Notes: generated from the sequence alone by a model not told the origin. A DNA stretch of 64,000 nt from Luidia sarsii (GCA_949987565.1 OX465107.1:12849413-12913412); one strand, 5' to 3'; positions 22,353 to 35,196 are shown, counted from the first letter of the stretch. Numbers and translations are program-made.

Positions 22353-23859
22353 AGAGAGCTAAAAGAAAACCCCTGGAGGGCAAGTCATTCACATGTCAAG
22401 GGCAAACCAACCATTAACCTTCCTAATGCCCTAGTGTTATTATTAATGATGCATTGTCTAATGAATCATGCAGAAATAATCTACAAGCCCGAGCCTTCAA
22501 ACAAAAAAAGGACCACTCTAAAAAAGCACCCAACGAGGATCCAGGGTAGTCCCCCCCACCACTCCCCGCCTTTCCCCCGGGAACCTCTCTGAAATAACCC
22601 CTTACCTTGCCTTCCCCCTCCACACTATAGTCCCGCTTGCCAATTATCGGTCCCAAATTTTATGAAAACAAAGCTTGCTGATTGAAAATGCTGACCAAAT
22701 CAAATAGTCCCCCCTCCCCTCAGTCTCTCTCCCTCTCCCTCCCAGTCCCCTAAGAAGACCAGAAAAAAACACCCCAGAACCAAAATGCAGCCACAATGCT
22801 ATCTGTTACATACTGGCTGACATTGTAGGGCATCAGAGGCCCCAGGCCCTGTCTGAGAAAATAGTGAAAAAGAGAAACACCTCTCAACGGGCCCCGATCA
22901 GATGTACATGTAATCATGTTTAATTTAATTTTTTTTTTCTTTGAGGTAAAAGAGACAGAGCGAGTAAAGTATAAGAAGTGCATTTTTTTGGGTTGAAGGT
23001 CCTTGTTCATTTTGCGTAATTGCTGAACCGCCCCGCCGTTTTTTTTTTTTTTTTTTTTTTTTTTTAGCCCCGAGGCTGGAACAACTTTATTGGAATGCAG
23101 TTGGGTTGCGAGACTGCGAGTTTACTTCTCCGGATTTGCTCCGTTCCAATATTTGCTGGCCCGCTCTCGGCTCTCGGGCAAAGGCAGTGGAGGCACATTC
23201 TTCTGGCCACCCAGGCCTGCCCTTATACAGTTACCACACGGTGCCTGGGCTTTTTTTTTGGTGCTCCTGCGCCCTGCGAAAAGAAAGAAAAAAACCCTCC
23301 TAGGATCCTGAGAGGAAGTGGGATGGATAAAGCCTGTAAATCAGGACAGGGGGAATTTCCTTCTTTTTTTTTCTCCTGTGGAGGTACGTGACATCCAGAC
23401 AAGCGCAGAAGGTGCTATTGCTAACACTTTGTCAATCAGACATGGTTGTGGTAATTCGGGGTTACAACTTTCAGCTAGAGTTAAGGTTAAAGAATGTTCG
23501 GTATTAAAAACAAATGTTAAGTGGAAGGTTTGTGGTGACACCATGTAAATCATCTCTTCCTACATGTAGAAGGAGTGTGGCTCTGAAAAGAGTCGGTTAC
23601 TCAACATTTAGGGTAGTGGTTACATGTACTCTGCCCATTGTCAGGAGACACTCGTTGTCAGCCAACCATCACTTAGGCTTACATGTAGTTCTTCCACTTC
23701 CATCAAAAGCTTCAAATCTTATCTCAAAAAATGTTATGAGCTGCTGTCTGACTCAGCACAGCAGATTCAGGCCACATGGAGCCTTGAACAAGGTAGGATT
23801 GCAGGATTTTGCAGGATTCAGGTTATATCTTACAAAAAATTGGGTTAAAAATTGGGGGT
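22353..23859. other. Intron 1 sequence, no gene seen
   Basis: Contains a T run at 23039-23065. A frame at about 23689-23745 reads S-T-S-I-K-S-F-K-S-Y-L-K-K-C, loosely like the tail of LINE reverse transcriptases. No catalytic motif is nearby, so I do not call a LINE. Confidence 0.35.
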
Positions 23860-23912
23860 TAAGCCAGAGGTCTTGGGTTCAGGTCCTGGTCCTGTCAAAT
23901 TTTCTCTGCTTC
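23860..23912 (+). repeat. tRNA-derived SINE fragment, family A (3' half)
   Basis: AAGCCAGAGGTCTTGGGTTC then AGGTCCTGGTCCTGTCAAAT and TTTCTCTGC reproduce the anticodon-stem to 3' module of family A. Confidence 0.6.
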
Positions 23913-25194
23913 CTTCACAAATCAAAAGATGAAATGCTGGTATTTGATGCAACTGGTATATAATTGCAAAGGAGGAAGTTGTGTTATCAAAGGGCTATTA
24001 TATAGACCACGCGTAGACCCTGGCTAGATTTCACAAAGCCATACGATGCATCGTTACTCAACCTACAATTGATATCCCATCCTACGTTGTCATAGACTAT
24101 GGATTCTGTAAGTACCGATTAGTTTAATGAAATCGTCCACAGATCATAGATAGTACTACACGGTATACCCCATAGATACTGTACCGATGCTGTTGTGCGT
24201 TCTGTTGAGGAAACTATACATGTTCGTGTCTGAACTCTTATACAGTAGGACACTCTGGGCAGCTCCTTAAAAAAATAGCAAGGCACCCTGTCAGCTCCAA
24301 TAGTCCAAAATTGGTTTCACGTTCGCAAGAAATCACTTAATGATTTGGCATTGAGCGAATGTGTGTGCTTATTTTGTTTCTTCCGGGGGTGAGAGAAAAA
24401 AAAAGGTGGGCCTGGTTTTTATTTCCTGTTTAGCCTGGAGGAAGCCAGGGGTGTGCCGCTTTGTTCTTGACCGGGGATTTGTCGCCGCGGCGATGGCTGC
24501 CGTGACGATTGCTGCCGTGTCAACCCGGGGCTCCTGCTGGGTCCTCCCCTCACCCCACCCGACATCCCCTCCCCTCTCCCTCTCGCCCCTTGCTTCCCAG
24601 ACCCCTAACCTTATTGGCGCTCCTGCGCTTTTGTGCCGGTGTGCCCCAAGTTATCTTTAGCGATACCTACCCTTCCCCCTCCCCCCTTAGAATTTTAGAA
24701 TTCTTCCCCACTTTGAGACTGGAGATAACCAGGGGACTCATATTTTTGGGGGGAGATTCTTATTTTTTATGGGAGGGGGGAGTTGTTGGAGGGGGAGGGG
24801 ACAGCGGCCAGAATTAAAGCGAAATTTAGGGACGAGGGCTCATGCCTGGGACCGAACTCTGCTATGACTCCCCCACCCCCCCCACCCCCCTGGTTCTCCA
24901 GCCCCAAACTGTGCCTCAGCTGTGTAAATACAGGCGAATAGGATGTACCCCCTAGAGAAAGAGCATTGGAGAAGAGATGAACGAGAAAGAGAGTAAAAAT
25001 AACATGAAAAGAGCCTCAGAAAGAGGGAGAGCATTGGAGATGAGATGAAAGAGAGACAGAGAAAGAACAACATGAAAAGACTCAAAAGGAAGAAGAACAA
25101 GGTTAAAGAGAGACAATCCTATGGAAGATTGTTACTTAAAGCTATAGCTATACATGTACATGTACATGAAGGCCCTACCTGTTATACACAATAG
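23913..25194. other. Intron 1 sequence, no gene seen
   Basis: Mixed composition, with purine-rich AAAGAGAG words at 24955-25115. No coding or RNA gene is recognisable. Confidence 0.4.
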
Positions 25195-25291
25195 TCAAGT
25201 ATTTAGCCACCACCCAAGGGCTGGATAGCTCAGGTGGTAAGAACACTGGTACGTTGAACCGGAGGTCTCGGGTTCAAGTCTCAGTCCATTC
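25195..25291 (+). repeat. tRNA-derived SINE, family A
   Basis: The tRNA-like part is 25219-25291: acceptor GGCTGGA paired with TCCATTC, D arm GCTC...GAAC, anticodon stem CTGGT/ACCGG with loop ACGTTGA, and T arm around GGTTCAAG. The A box TAGCTCAGGTGG is intact and the B box has one change. The upstream AGTCAAGTATTTAGCC resembles the 5' flank of the copy at 57562. Confidence 0.7.
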
Positions 25292-25622
25292 CAATTTTTC
25301 TTTATTCTTTTCAGAATTGTTTATAATAAACCTCGTTCAGTTTTCCTATTTTTGGCTTCTGAAACCCCTTTGAGGAAAAAAACAACACGACAACAATCAA
25401 ATAGCCGAAAACCAACAACATCGTGGCTATTATTCTAGGCTCCAGGATATCGCAATCTATCTGTAAACTTCAATCTGATCAGTTGTGGGTGGATTCAGGC
25501 ATATCAGGGGTTGTCCCTTTCCATCTACTCCCTCCTCCTCCCCCCCCCAGAAGTTGTTTGAGCAATTTGATTAAATGAGCCAGACCCAAGGTTCTCCCTG
25601 TTAGGCCATCTGTTCCCCTGAA

Positions 25623-25654
25623 AGCACACACACACACACACACACCCCCACACA
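25623..25654. repeat. (CA)n microsatellite
   Basis: A CA dinucleotide run with a CCCC interruption. Confidence 0.9.
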
Positions 25655-26417
25655 GAAATCTGGCTGGGGGCACACCCAGCTGTCTAATGACTGACTGCTA
25701 GCCTTAATGTTTCATGGGATATCATCAGGATAGCACGCTTCTACCGTACATGAACTGTTTAAATTCGGCGAGTATTGATCGTTGCCCAACCCCCCCCCCC
25801 CCCAAAAAAAAAAAAAGGCTTCCCCCCACCGGAGGTTATAGGAGGTAATGTGCGGTCGGAAGGGTCAATATATCTTCTTCTCTCTACTACCCAATGCCCC
25901 CCCCCCCACAACTCCTGCGCTGTGCCGGTTATTCTGTTGCAGGAATTGATGGTTGGGATTGTACCATTGATTTTTCATTGAGTCACAGGGTCTGGATTTC
26001 GGCTGGTGCCATGCGAGCAACTGCCCCCCAGATGCCATGTCTCGCTTAGGCCGGTGCTGTGGCCAATACTTGTGGAGAGCCGCGGCACAGATGTTGCTTG
26101 TTTGTTTGGAAGACACTCAGAAGTGGACGGAGCATGAATGGCTGCGGGTCAGGCTCCCAGACAGTAACTGAGAGCACCAGTGCATGCTGCCTTTTTTCTT
26201 CTTCATTGCTTTAAATGATTATTTTATTTGTACGGAGATATTTCCCCAGCATGGCAAAACACATTCAAGCAGCAGTTGGTTTGAAGTCACCCATGGGACA
26301 TTACCAGATTGGGATTATCGAGTTCTGTGAGTGAACAGTGCAGGCCTGTCACATGACAGTCGTCACATGACCATGAGTCTGGGTGTGTTTTTTGTTACAT
26401 TTAGATCCTACACCACA

Positions 26418-26565
26418 AGCCGATTTCACGAAACTTCAAATGTTGCATAACTTACGCAACATTTTGCTGCCTTTGCTAAATACTGCTGAAAAGAGCAATT
26501 GTGGCGCAAGACTTACGCAACATTTGTACGTTGCGTAACTTATGCAACTTTTCTTGAAATCGGCT
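26418..26565. mobile_element. MITE-like inverted-repeat element, about 148 bp
   Basis: The left end AGCCGATTTCACGAAAC, then GTTGCATAACTTACGCAAC, is mirrored by GTTGCGTAACTTATGCAAC and TTTTCTTGAAATCGGCT at the right end. A third TTACGCAACATTTG motif lies inside. No clear target duplication is seen. Confidence 0.7.
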
Positions 26566-28284
26566 GTAGGTAGTCCTTTGAGTTGGCTGAATGTGCAGCG
26601 ACGAATGGCAGAGCCATACTCCTTCTCTTAATGGATGCTTTCATGTACATGTACATTGTGTTGCCACAAGCTTTTCACATGGAAATGTGCAGCGAACTGT
26701 TCACTTCAGAAAAAAGCTGAAATGATTTTGGTATAATAAACCAATAGTTGGGCTAAATTTGATTGTGGGTAGACAGCTCTCCTAGGCCCCAATTCCTGGG
26801 CACTGGAAGAGATGAGACGACTTTCGCTGCATCAAGATAGGATTCTCTATACTTTAACAAGTATCATGGAGACGTGGTGTGGTCAGCAGACTGCAGGATG
26901 CACATGTAGGTCGATCTGTTCACATCCACCGGCATGAGCCTGTAGACTCACTGATTAAACGACGGGCTTCCCCGAAAATGCCCCACAGGCTGACGGAAAC
27001 TTGTGAGGTGTTGATGATGCAGATGGTTTCTGAACAGGGGCAGAGAGAGAGAGAGAAAGTATCTCTAAACTCCCGGGCTACAAAACGCTCAAAACTGGGG
27101 CACCAGGTCACCCAGCTATTTATAAGCAGTTTGTACTTCGCAGAGGGTGTATTACATGTGCTGTACACAGTAGCACACAAGCCCCCCCCCCCCCCCCCAA
27201 GTCAAAGAGGCGGCCATCCAATATCCACACCTCCTCTCCTTGAGCTGTTTACAATTAGCAGCTCTGGGGTTTTCTGTTTTGCCGTAATTCACCTGGCCCT
27301 TCCTGAACTGTGCCCTTGCCCCTCTCCCTCAAAACAAACGGTCAAGGGTGCTTTTTTCGGTTTGTTTGGGGGGGGGGTTTCAGCCAGGCTTTGGCCTAGA
27401 GAAGGGAGGGAAGAGAATCATAAAGGGTTGGGTTACCGGTTACCACTAGTACCAGGTGTGGTTTTATGTGAACAAACAAGTCCCTTTATTTGTGTGTGTC
27501 GTCTGTGCCCAGAAAAACACCCGTTGGCTCTGAAGTCCCGGCGCGATCTTGGGCCAAACCAGGAGTGTAATTTTTTCCCAGCAAAGTGGAATGAAGATGC
27601 GCACTAAAGCGAGGTTGACATGTCGTAAATCTTGGCAACTTGTGGCTCCCAAAATGGCCGCCACCAAGGAGGAATTGCCCGAAATGCATGCTTTTTCCCC
27701 CCATCGGCTTTGAGTCTGGACGAAGGAAAGATCTATATTACACACTCTGTTCGGGGACTGATTGATTTCTTTTATTAGAAGTTTTCTCAGTTGTTCAGAC
27801 GGGAGGAGACACAGAGGAATAGCCACCTGACGGGTGATTTGTAGGGCCTGTTTGCCATTTTTTTCTCTCCGTTGTATGGTTTTAATAGAGGAGATGAGGA
27901 CAAATCCTCTCTCCCACCTTTCTCTCCTACCTGGTGAAATCTTTAAAAGGCCCATGGGGAATCTGGCCTGACTGGGTGTTGGATGGCACTGGATGGCTCA
28001 GCTGTGGTGGTTGCTGGCTCACATGCGGATTCATCCGTGGTGGCATTTCCTTTCCTCTGCCCATCGTTATCCGTCCCTTAAAGAAACCCAATTTTTTGTT
28101 TTTCTCCCACTCTCTTCACTCTCCGATGGCTGGGCAATATTTCTTGATTTCCCGAGGAGTCGTGGAGGAGTGTCGCCTTTACAACAGGGACAAGTTCCAT
28201 TTTTCTTTCGAGGGAGGGCCTTGGTGATTGACATTTTTGCTTGGCCCATTTGCTTTTGCTGCATGATGGTGAATCTTGGACAGG
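26566..28284. other. Intron 1 sequence, no gene seen
   Basis: A 242-codon open frame at 26879-27607 has no recognisable domain and runs across a C homopolymer, so it is not supported as a gene. Poly-G at 27369-27377 and an AGAGAG run near 27046 are present. Confidence 0.45.
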
Positions 28285-28578
28285 GATGGAGGGGGAGGGA
28301 GGTAGTGGAAAGAGGGAGGGAGGGAGGGAGGGAGGGAGGTAGGGAGGGAGGGAGGTAGGGAGGGAGGTAGTGAGGGAGGTAGGGAGGGAGGGAGGGAGGT
28401 AGGGAGGGTGTAGGGAAGGAGGGAGGGAGGAAGGGAGGGAGGGAGAGAGGGAGGGAGGTAGGGAGGGAGGGAGGTATAGGAAGGGAGGTAGGGAGGAAGG
28501 TTTTGAGGGAGGTAGGGAGGGAGGTAGGGAGGGAGGTAGGGAAGGAGGGAGGGAGGAAGGGAGGGAGGGAGAGAGTGG
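28285..28578. repeat. (GGGA)n array with GGTA variants
   Basis: Nearly 300 bases of GGGA/GGGAGGTA on the + strand. GGG runs every four bases (best at 28313-28339) give G-quadruplex potential in the sense transcript. Confidence 0.95.
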
Positions 28579-28599
28579 TGGGGGACTCTCTTGCTCATC

Positions 28600-31269
28600 C
28601 AGGTTGTCTGTCATGATGGGCTGGCTGACTCGCGTGGTTTCTGGAGCTTTGGTGGTGACAGCAGTGCTGTCCGTGTCGTGTTGCCGTCATCCATTAGCCA
28701 AAGGATCTCTCACTGCTGACATCAAAATTGGCCTTTTAGTATTCTTACGGGGGATTTGGAATTGGTCGAGACATCCAAGCTGCCGGTTACCTGACTCATC
28801 TGAAGTCCCATCCCCAATTCCAACAACACCTCAAGAATCCCAGTTTTAATGGTCGGCTCGCTTCAAGCCAAATCTTGTGGCGACAGCACCATCGAAAGAA
28901 TGAAATTGTACCTCTGATATTAATGCCATCTCTTTTATTTTTTTATTAAAAAAAAACAAAATTGTGGGGGGGGGGGGGGGTTGCAGGTTAGTTGTGATTG
29001 AGTATTTTGAATGTCACTTTATTATAAAGCTCAAAACACCCAAGCCAGTTTGTCGGCCTTTTGAAAGTGCCCCGACTGAAGAAAGGAAAGAAAAAAAACA
29101 ACCCGATGAATGGTGGGTGAGTGGGCCGCGCTGTGATTACTGCAGTTGAGACACCCGCAGTTCCTCCAGCCTACCCCCTCATCATTCTTCTCTAAATATA
29201 ACCCGGGAGGGAAGATGTCTGTAAGCCACTCGATCAGCCTGATGGGTCGGCACTGACAACCCAATATGTACGCCATTGCCTATAGGCCGTCGGCACGTCG
29301 TGCGGGGGGCAGCTTCCCCACATCAGGGTTAGACTCGGGGATTTTCATGCAGTGTGGATTATACAATCTGAACACTCGTTTGTAGCAGGCAAGGAATTGG
29401 TTGTGGAGACACAGTACATTGTGCATATCCTTTGGAGTTAGGTGTGACTCTTAGGAGAACAGAGGCACGTCTTGAGAAAAGTATGTCGGGAGATACCCAA
29501 GTGTCACAGCAAACTATTCCTAACTTCGTCACTTTCACCACAGATTGCCTGATATTTTCGTCCAATTTTTTGGAGCCAAATGGTGTCGGGGAAAAAAAAG
29601 CCCCAGTAGTTGTGGATACTGTGGATACCAGACTACCAGAGATCTACGTTCCTTCCTTTGTTTTGTGTGATCTAAGCAAATCTACATGTAAAGGCACAGG
29701 CCCTATTTGATTCCTGCTCCCTATTTTGTCATTTTTTAATTCTAGTTCCCTACATGTCATCGCCAAGTAATCATGGCACTAGGTTCAGACTGTAAATCCT
29801 TGTCTCAGTTTTATTACAAAGCAGAGAAATACATGCGGCATAGACAATCGGGATGAAGTTATCAAAAGGTGCTTTACTTGATGACCATGTACAGGAACCA
29901 TTGAGACTCAATGACCTACATTAAATCTATGGCCTTCAGTCAACTTCTCCGGAAGCAGGACATACAGTGGCCGCCTTCCATTCTATAGTAGTCAGTCACT
30001 CAGTGCATCCCGATTGCTTCAATCACACCCGGGGGATCAAGAAAAAGAAAGAGAGAGAGAAAAAGATTGACATAAAACATGTCCAGATTTCTGACAGCAA
30101 TTGGAATATAAGTGGTGATGTATTTTTGGGGTTTTCCTTTTTTTCTAGTATTACTGTCTCGGTGATGACAGATCTGCGGACTAGAGAGTGTTGTCCAGAA
30201 TGCCGGAAATTTATGTAAGATCCCCTGTGGGTTATTGCAGGAGAGTGGGCAACGACATATTGGGGAAGACCGCGTGTGCCGGGGGATAATGGTACATCAA
30301 GGTACCAATGAGACAATCAGATAGTAAGATTAGGCCACGGCTGCTGCTTCCCCTTCTTTTATTTTTACATACAAAAGCCCATAATCCCAAGACTAGCCTG
30401 TAAAATCATCCCGAAAATAGTTTGCATAACTGTGCCAGAAATCATCCCTTTTTTCCCCCCAAAGTCATCAACTTCATTCATTCCCAAACCAAATCTTTTC
30501 ACAATTTATATGAATTTTAGTATTGAGATGATTTTCTTTTAGAAAGAATTAAAGAACATTTCTGAAAAAAGAAAGAAATCAGTGTTGGTTGGCCTACACT
30601 ATTACGGTAATTCAGAAGATTTTTTTTTTTTGGAGAAATAAATTGTTTTTACTCCCATAAAATGTCTTTGGCGATGCAAATAGGGCGTGTCACTGTTCAA
30701 CCCATCCCCCCTCCCTGCTTCGAGGGCGCATCAAATATCACACAAATTCCCTGAAACTCAATCAAAAGCTGCCCAAAACGTCAACATCAGGGAACAAACA
30801 GTAGGCGTGCGCTGAATAGAGTGAAGTCGCTCAACCTTAAAGAGCAAAGGGGATTGTTGTGTGGTTCATGCATAACTGCACGCGCCCGACAAAATATCTG
30901 ACATTGACACTGCATTTCTGTTCTCGGAAAAAGAAGCAATTTCAATTCGTTTGAGCAAACTCAATTTGCTTTACTAGGGAATTTCCATGAAAATGTCTGT
31001 CCTTTTTGTAGTATGCAAGATCTCTTGCGCTGTCCCCCCCCCCCAACAAAATTGTCTTCTATTATGCCTTGGTCAAAATGCAGTTGTTTTCTTCTTCTGA
31101 AAGACCAAAACGCTGAAAGTTGCATATTACAGCTATGCAACTTCAAGAGCACAGTACCGGTAGCTTCTGATTATGCCTGAAGAATTTGTAGTAGACGTGA
31201 ATGTACTGTGTAGTACACAAGAGACATGGAAAGGATTTTGTTTTTAAAGAAAAGTTTCTCCAAGATTTA
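28600..31269. other. Intron 1 sequence, no gene seen
   Basis: About 2.7 kb of largely unique sequence with a poly-G run (28966-28980). No repeat copy or coding exon is recognised, so this is one of the least repetitive stretches of the intron. Confidence 0.4.
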
Positions 31270-31371
31270 GAGGGCCTGGCGTTTGTATCCTGGCCGTACC
31301 CTTCTCATGTATGTAGGTAGAATGCCTTTCAGAATGGTCTGGCCAGGTTCGAAACATCAGTGAGAGGGCCC
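31270..31371. repeat. Hairpin-element copy, diverged
   Basis: Arms AGGGCCTGGCGTTTGTATCC and AATGGTCTGGCCAGGTTCGA with closing AACATCAG mirror each other. A decayed leader (TAATTTTAGTCATTCAGC) follows at about 31446, giving minus orientation. Confidence 0.6.
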
Positions 31372-31800
31372 TCTCAATGAATTGTTTAAAGAACAGTCTT
31401 GACAGGATCAGTCTTAGAAACATTAGGCTCTATTCAATTCTGAGTAATTTTAGTCATTCAGCAAAATTTTTTTGATAAATTACTTTAAGAAGAGGTTTTT
31501 TCCCCTGTGGCGTGAACATAGTGAACCATGTAATACCGTTGGTATCGTGCATTCTTGCTGAAGTGACCCTATACTGAAGTTGAGGCAGCGACATCTCATG
31601 TTGGGTTAAAAAGAAGTGCCAGTGTTGGCCGCCAATGCCTGGAATGCCACATATTCACCCAGACTTGTTTAACCAGTCATCAATACACTTGAGTGGAAAA
31701 GGGGGGTCTATAGAGTAGTGATTGACAGCTGGGCCTGTTGCGTCTCCGCATCTCTGCATCTTTTGGCCGGCCGACCCCAGAACAACCTCTCTCTGCTGAA

Positions 31801-31814
31801 CTACCTCTGCCTCT

Positions 31815-31846
<32 letters not shown>

Positions 31847-31940
31847 CTCTGCCTCTGCCTCTGCCTCTGCCTCTGCCTCTGCCTCTGCCTCTGCCTCTGC
31901 CTCTGCCTCTGCCTCTGCCTCTGCCTCTGCCTCTGCCTCT

Positions 31941-31971
<31 letters not shown>

Positions 31972-32006
31972 TCCCTGCCCCTGCCCCTGCCCCTGCCCCT
32001 GCCCCT

Positions 32007-32038
<32 letters not shown>

Positions 32039-32168
32039 CTCTGCCCCTGCCCCTGCCCCTGCCCCTGCCCCTGCCCCTGCCCCTGCCCCTGCCCCTGCCC
32101 CTGCCCCTGCCCCTGCCCCTGCCCCTGCCCCTGCCCCTGCCCCTGCCCCTGCCCCTGCCCCTGCCCCT

Positions 32169-32200
<32 letters not shown>

Positions 32201-32268
32201 CTCTGCCTCTGCCCCTGCCCATGTCCTGCCCCCTTCCTCTGCCTTTGCCCCTGCCCCTGCCTCTCCCT
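31801..32268. repeat. (CTCTGC)n / (CCCCTG)n hexanucleotide array
   Basis: About 75 hexamer units. CTCTGC blocks alternate with pure CCCCTG blocks: 6 units at 31978-32013 and 22 uninterrupted units at 32044-32175. The minus strand of the pure blocks is (CAGGGG)n, equal to (GGGGCA)n, with strong quadruplex potential; the + strand could form i-motifs. All six frames stay open as dipeptide repeats (Pro-Leu, Cys-Leu/Cys-Pro, Gly-Arg, Ala-Gly, Gln-Gly), which is a property of any stop-free hexamer. Confidence 0.95.
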
Positions 32269-34615
32269 TCTGCCTCTTCCCCCCTCCCTCCTGGCAGTCA
32301 CATGCATACCCACTCCCGCCTTCTGATTGGTTCTGACATCTGATTAGAGGGCGATGCGACCAGGGAAGGGGTTGCTCAGTAGGGTTACCCGGGGTAACCT
32401 CCCCCCGAACCCCCCCCCCCCCCCCACGAAAGATAGATAAAGAAAAACAAAAAAACAAAATGAAATCAGGAGAAGAGGAAAGGAGAAAGAGAGAGGATGA
32501 GGTTGGGGATGGAGTCAGAAACCTTGGTTGAGTTACCGGGAATGATTTCTGCATCGTGCACCAGCCACCCTCATCCTTCCCTTCCCCTCCCCTCTCCATT
32601 GCCCGCCCCCTGAAGTAAAAACCCTCACGCTCTGTTAAGAATGAGAGGAATGAGATTGCCGATGATGGAGTCTGTGATGTTATTATCGTGAAAGCTTATC
32701 TCCAGTTTGCTGGATGGCGGGACTTGTTTTTTGGAACTCGGGCAGCGGTTCTCAGCCTCAGAGATTACATCTTTCCACTTGGCAATCTCCCCCCCCCCTC
32801 CCCACTCTCCTGGGAGGGGTTTGCTTTACCATTGGCGTAAAGATTTTGTATCGCTTGTGGTGTCGGACAGGAAGAGTGGCGTCTGATACTCGGTTATTCT
32901 AGAGATGGATCTCGTCTGTTTGTGCAATTTGGTTCCGTCTCGATTTGTGTCACAAGCGAGGCGGTCACGCGTCTCACTTGACCTTTGAAAAGGCAAAGTC
33001 CCCTCCCCCCTCCCTCATCGAAACTGGTCAGAGTTTCCAATGACATCAAAGGTTGAAAATGTCCAAAAAAAGGAGATGAAATAAATTGGAATTTCTTAAT
33101 ACACGGAACTGGCATATTTGTCATGCTGTTTAATTCCACTTTGTGTTACATGCACCTATGAACAGTCTGCTGACTTATTGCAGAACGACATGTACAGAAC
33201 ATTCCCTACAGCCTCACATCCATGTACAAAGCATACAGTTATAATGATGTTCTTCAGGGGAGGATTTAAACCCCACTTAATTTTTGGGGTAATCCACTTT
33301 TTGGGGTCTCGGGTTGTACAGTAGGAGGGTGGCTCACCACAAATAGTGCATGCGAGTGTCCATTTCACCTGACTGGGTGGCATGCAGAAATGTACATGTA
33401 TAGCCCTACGTCAGACCGGGGTAGGGGAGGTCTCCCGTGTGTAACGGCCTTCGTCGGCACACGTTGCGCTAAACTGCACTTTTGGGTGCGACCGCCTCGG
33501 TCTTTGTAATTGCGCGGGGGTGGCGATAGTGATGATGATGATGAAGAGGACGGACAGAGAGAGAGAGAGAGAGAAGCGAGAGGAAAAGAGATAGAGAGAG
33601 AGGGGGGGAGGGAGGGAGTAAGGGAGGGATGGAGGGATTGGTCCATCGGGGATGGAGGCAGGGGGAGGGTAGGGGGGAAGGTGAATCTACGAAGGGCTGA
33701 AAACAGACCAGGCGGAAGTGATGTAATTGCATAAACACGTAACTTGCTTGATACACGGGGCGCACCAAAGCAATGAATAATCTGGGATTGATGGACGCCA
33801 CGCCGTACGTGCGGGCTGCAGTCCCTCGCTGGAGTCTGCTATGGATCTGGCGGTGATATGTGTAAAAAAATATGTGAAAAGTTCAACCAAAGTGGCCAGC
33901 TACCGTACTACTGTCTTGTGAGTTACCGACGCTCGCAACATACACGACCCAACCCGTTCTTGTAAAAACCCCTCTGCTAAATTTTGGGGGGCCCCCTTTT
34001 GTACAAGAATCCACCTTTTTGTAAGAGAAACCTGCTCAGTGAGTTACTGCATGAAACCACCAAAATGCCAGTCTCAAAAAGATTGAGAGGGTCGGACATC
34101 CAAGGGAATTTTTTTTTTTGGTGCAGTGTGAATCCTTGGTGGGAATCCAATCTCCCCTGGAAAATCCTGGGAAGAGAAATTCTTGAGAAATGGATGTGTA
34201 TAGTCTGAAAGTGAAAAGGCCTACAGTGTACCGTCTTACCAGGCAATGTCCTTTTTACCTGCATTTCAATTGAATTGAGTCAAACACATATTCTCCCCCA
34301 TGCACTATCCGTAATACCCCCTCCTTCCTCCAATCTTGCCAGGGTACGTACGTTTCAAGTTCATCTCTGAAAAAACACATACGCATCGCGGGCTAATGCT
34401 TTTGCAGAAACTTCCTCACCCCCCCCTCCTCCCTCCCCCTTCCCCCCGGGGCTGCAATTTTTTTTCTTCGTGTGTCTGCTTGGCCGAGTCTCATCCAGTG
34501 CTTTATAGCTTTATGGGAGGCTTAGCGGCAACCCCTGTGTCTCTACTCCTCATCACGTTTATCACATCAGAATCACCAGGGGCCTGGTCCCTGGTAGTCA
34601 GAGGGTCTGGCTCTG
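32269..34615. other. Intron 1 sequence, no gene seen
   Basis: Contains a C run (32409-32426), a GATGAT/GAGA purine stretch (33534-33612) and G-rich words to 33680. No coding exon is recognised. Confidence 0.4.
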
Positions 34616-35115
34616 GTCTGTCTCCACTCCTCTCTTCCCTTCCCTCTTTGCCCCCCTCCCTTCGGCCGACTTTCTTTCCCTCTCTCCCTCTCCCCTCATA
34701 TCTCTTTCTCTCTCCCTCCCCTCTCTGTTTCTCTAGGTCTCCTTCTCTCCCTGCCTCTCTAGCTCTCCTTCTCTCTCCTTCCCCTCTCTCTGTCTCTCCC
34801 CATAAGCTTTATGCTCTCCTCTCTGTTTCTCTCTCCTCTCTCTTTCTCTCTCCTTCCATCTCTCTTTCTCTCTCCTTCCCTCTTTCTTTCTCTCTCCTTC
34901 CCCTCTCTCTTTCTCTCTCCTTTCCCTCTCTTTTTCTGTCTTCCTCTTTTTCCCCCTCCCATCTCTCTCCCCCTCCCTCCTCTCTCGTTCTCTCTCCCTC
35001 TCTCTCCCTCCCTCTCTATTTCTCTCTCTCCCTCCTCTCTCAGTCCTCTCTTTTGCCTGTCTCTCTTTCTTCCTTCTCTCTGTAAAGACTGTATCTCTCT
35101 GTCTCTGTATTGCTC

Positions 35116-35186
<71 letters not shown>

Positions 35187-35196
35187 TTTTCTTTTT
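34616..35196. repeat. Long CT polypyrimidine tract
   Basis: About 580 bases of CTCTCT/CTTCCC, pure (CT)n at 35118-35186. Confidence 0.95.

Noticed and set aside
23624..23848. Possible LINE reverse-transcriptase tail (S-I-K-S-F-K-S-Y-L-K-K)
   Set aside because: Only a weak local resemblance. No catalytic Y-x-D-D motif or endonuclease lies nearby.
25219..25291. Functional tRNA gene
   Set aside because: The cloverleaf is visible but has stem mismatches, a changed B box and several dispersed relatives with the same flanks. A SINE explains it better.
26879..27607. 242-codon plus-strand open frame
   Set aside because: No recognisable motif, runs through a poly-C stretch, and composition looks like random intronic sequence.
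28300..28580. CRISPR-like or satellite array
   Set aside because: The repeated words are GGGA microsatellite units without spacers, and the genome is eukaryotic.
31655..32599. Frames of 170-314 codons with Gly-Arg, Ala-Gly, Gln-Gly or Pro-Leu repeats
   Set aside because: They arise from the hexanucleotide array, which has no stop in any frame. Resemblance to RGG-box proteins is superficial.
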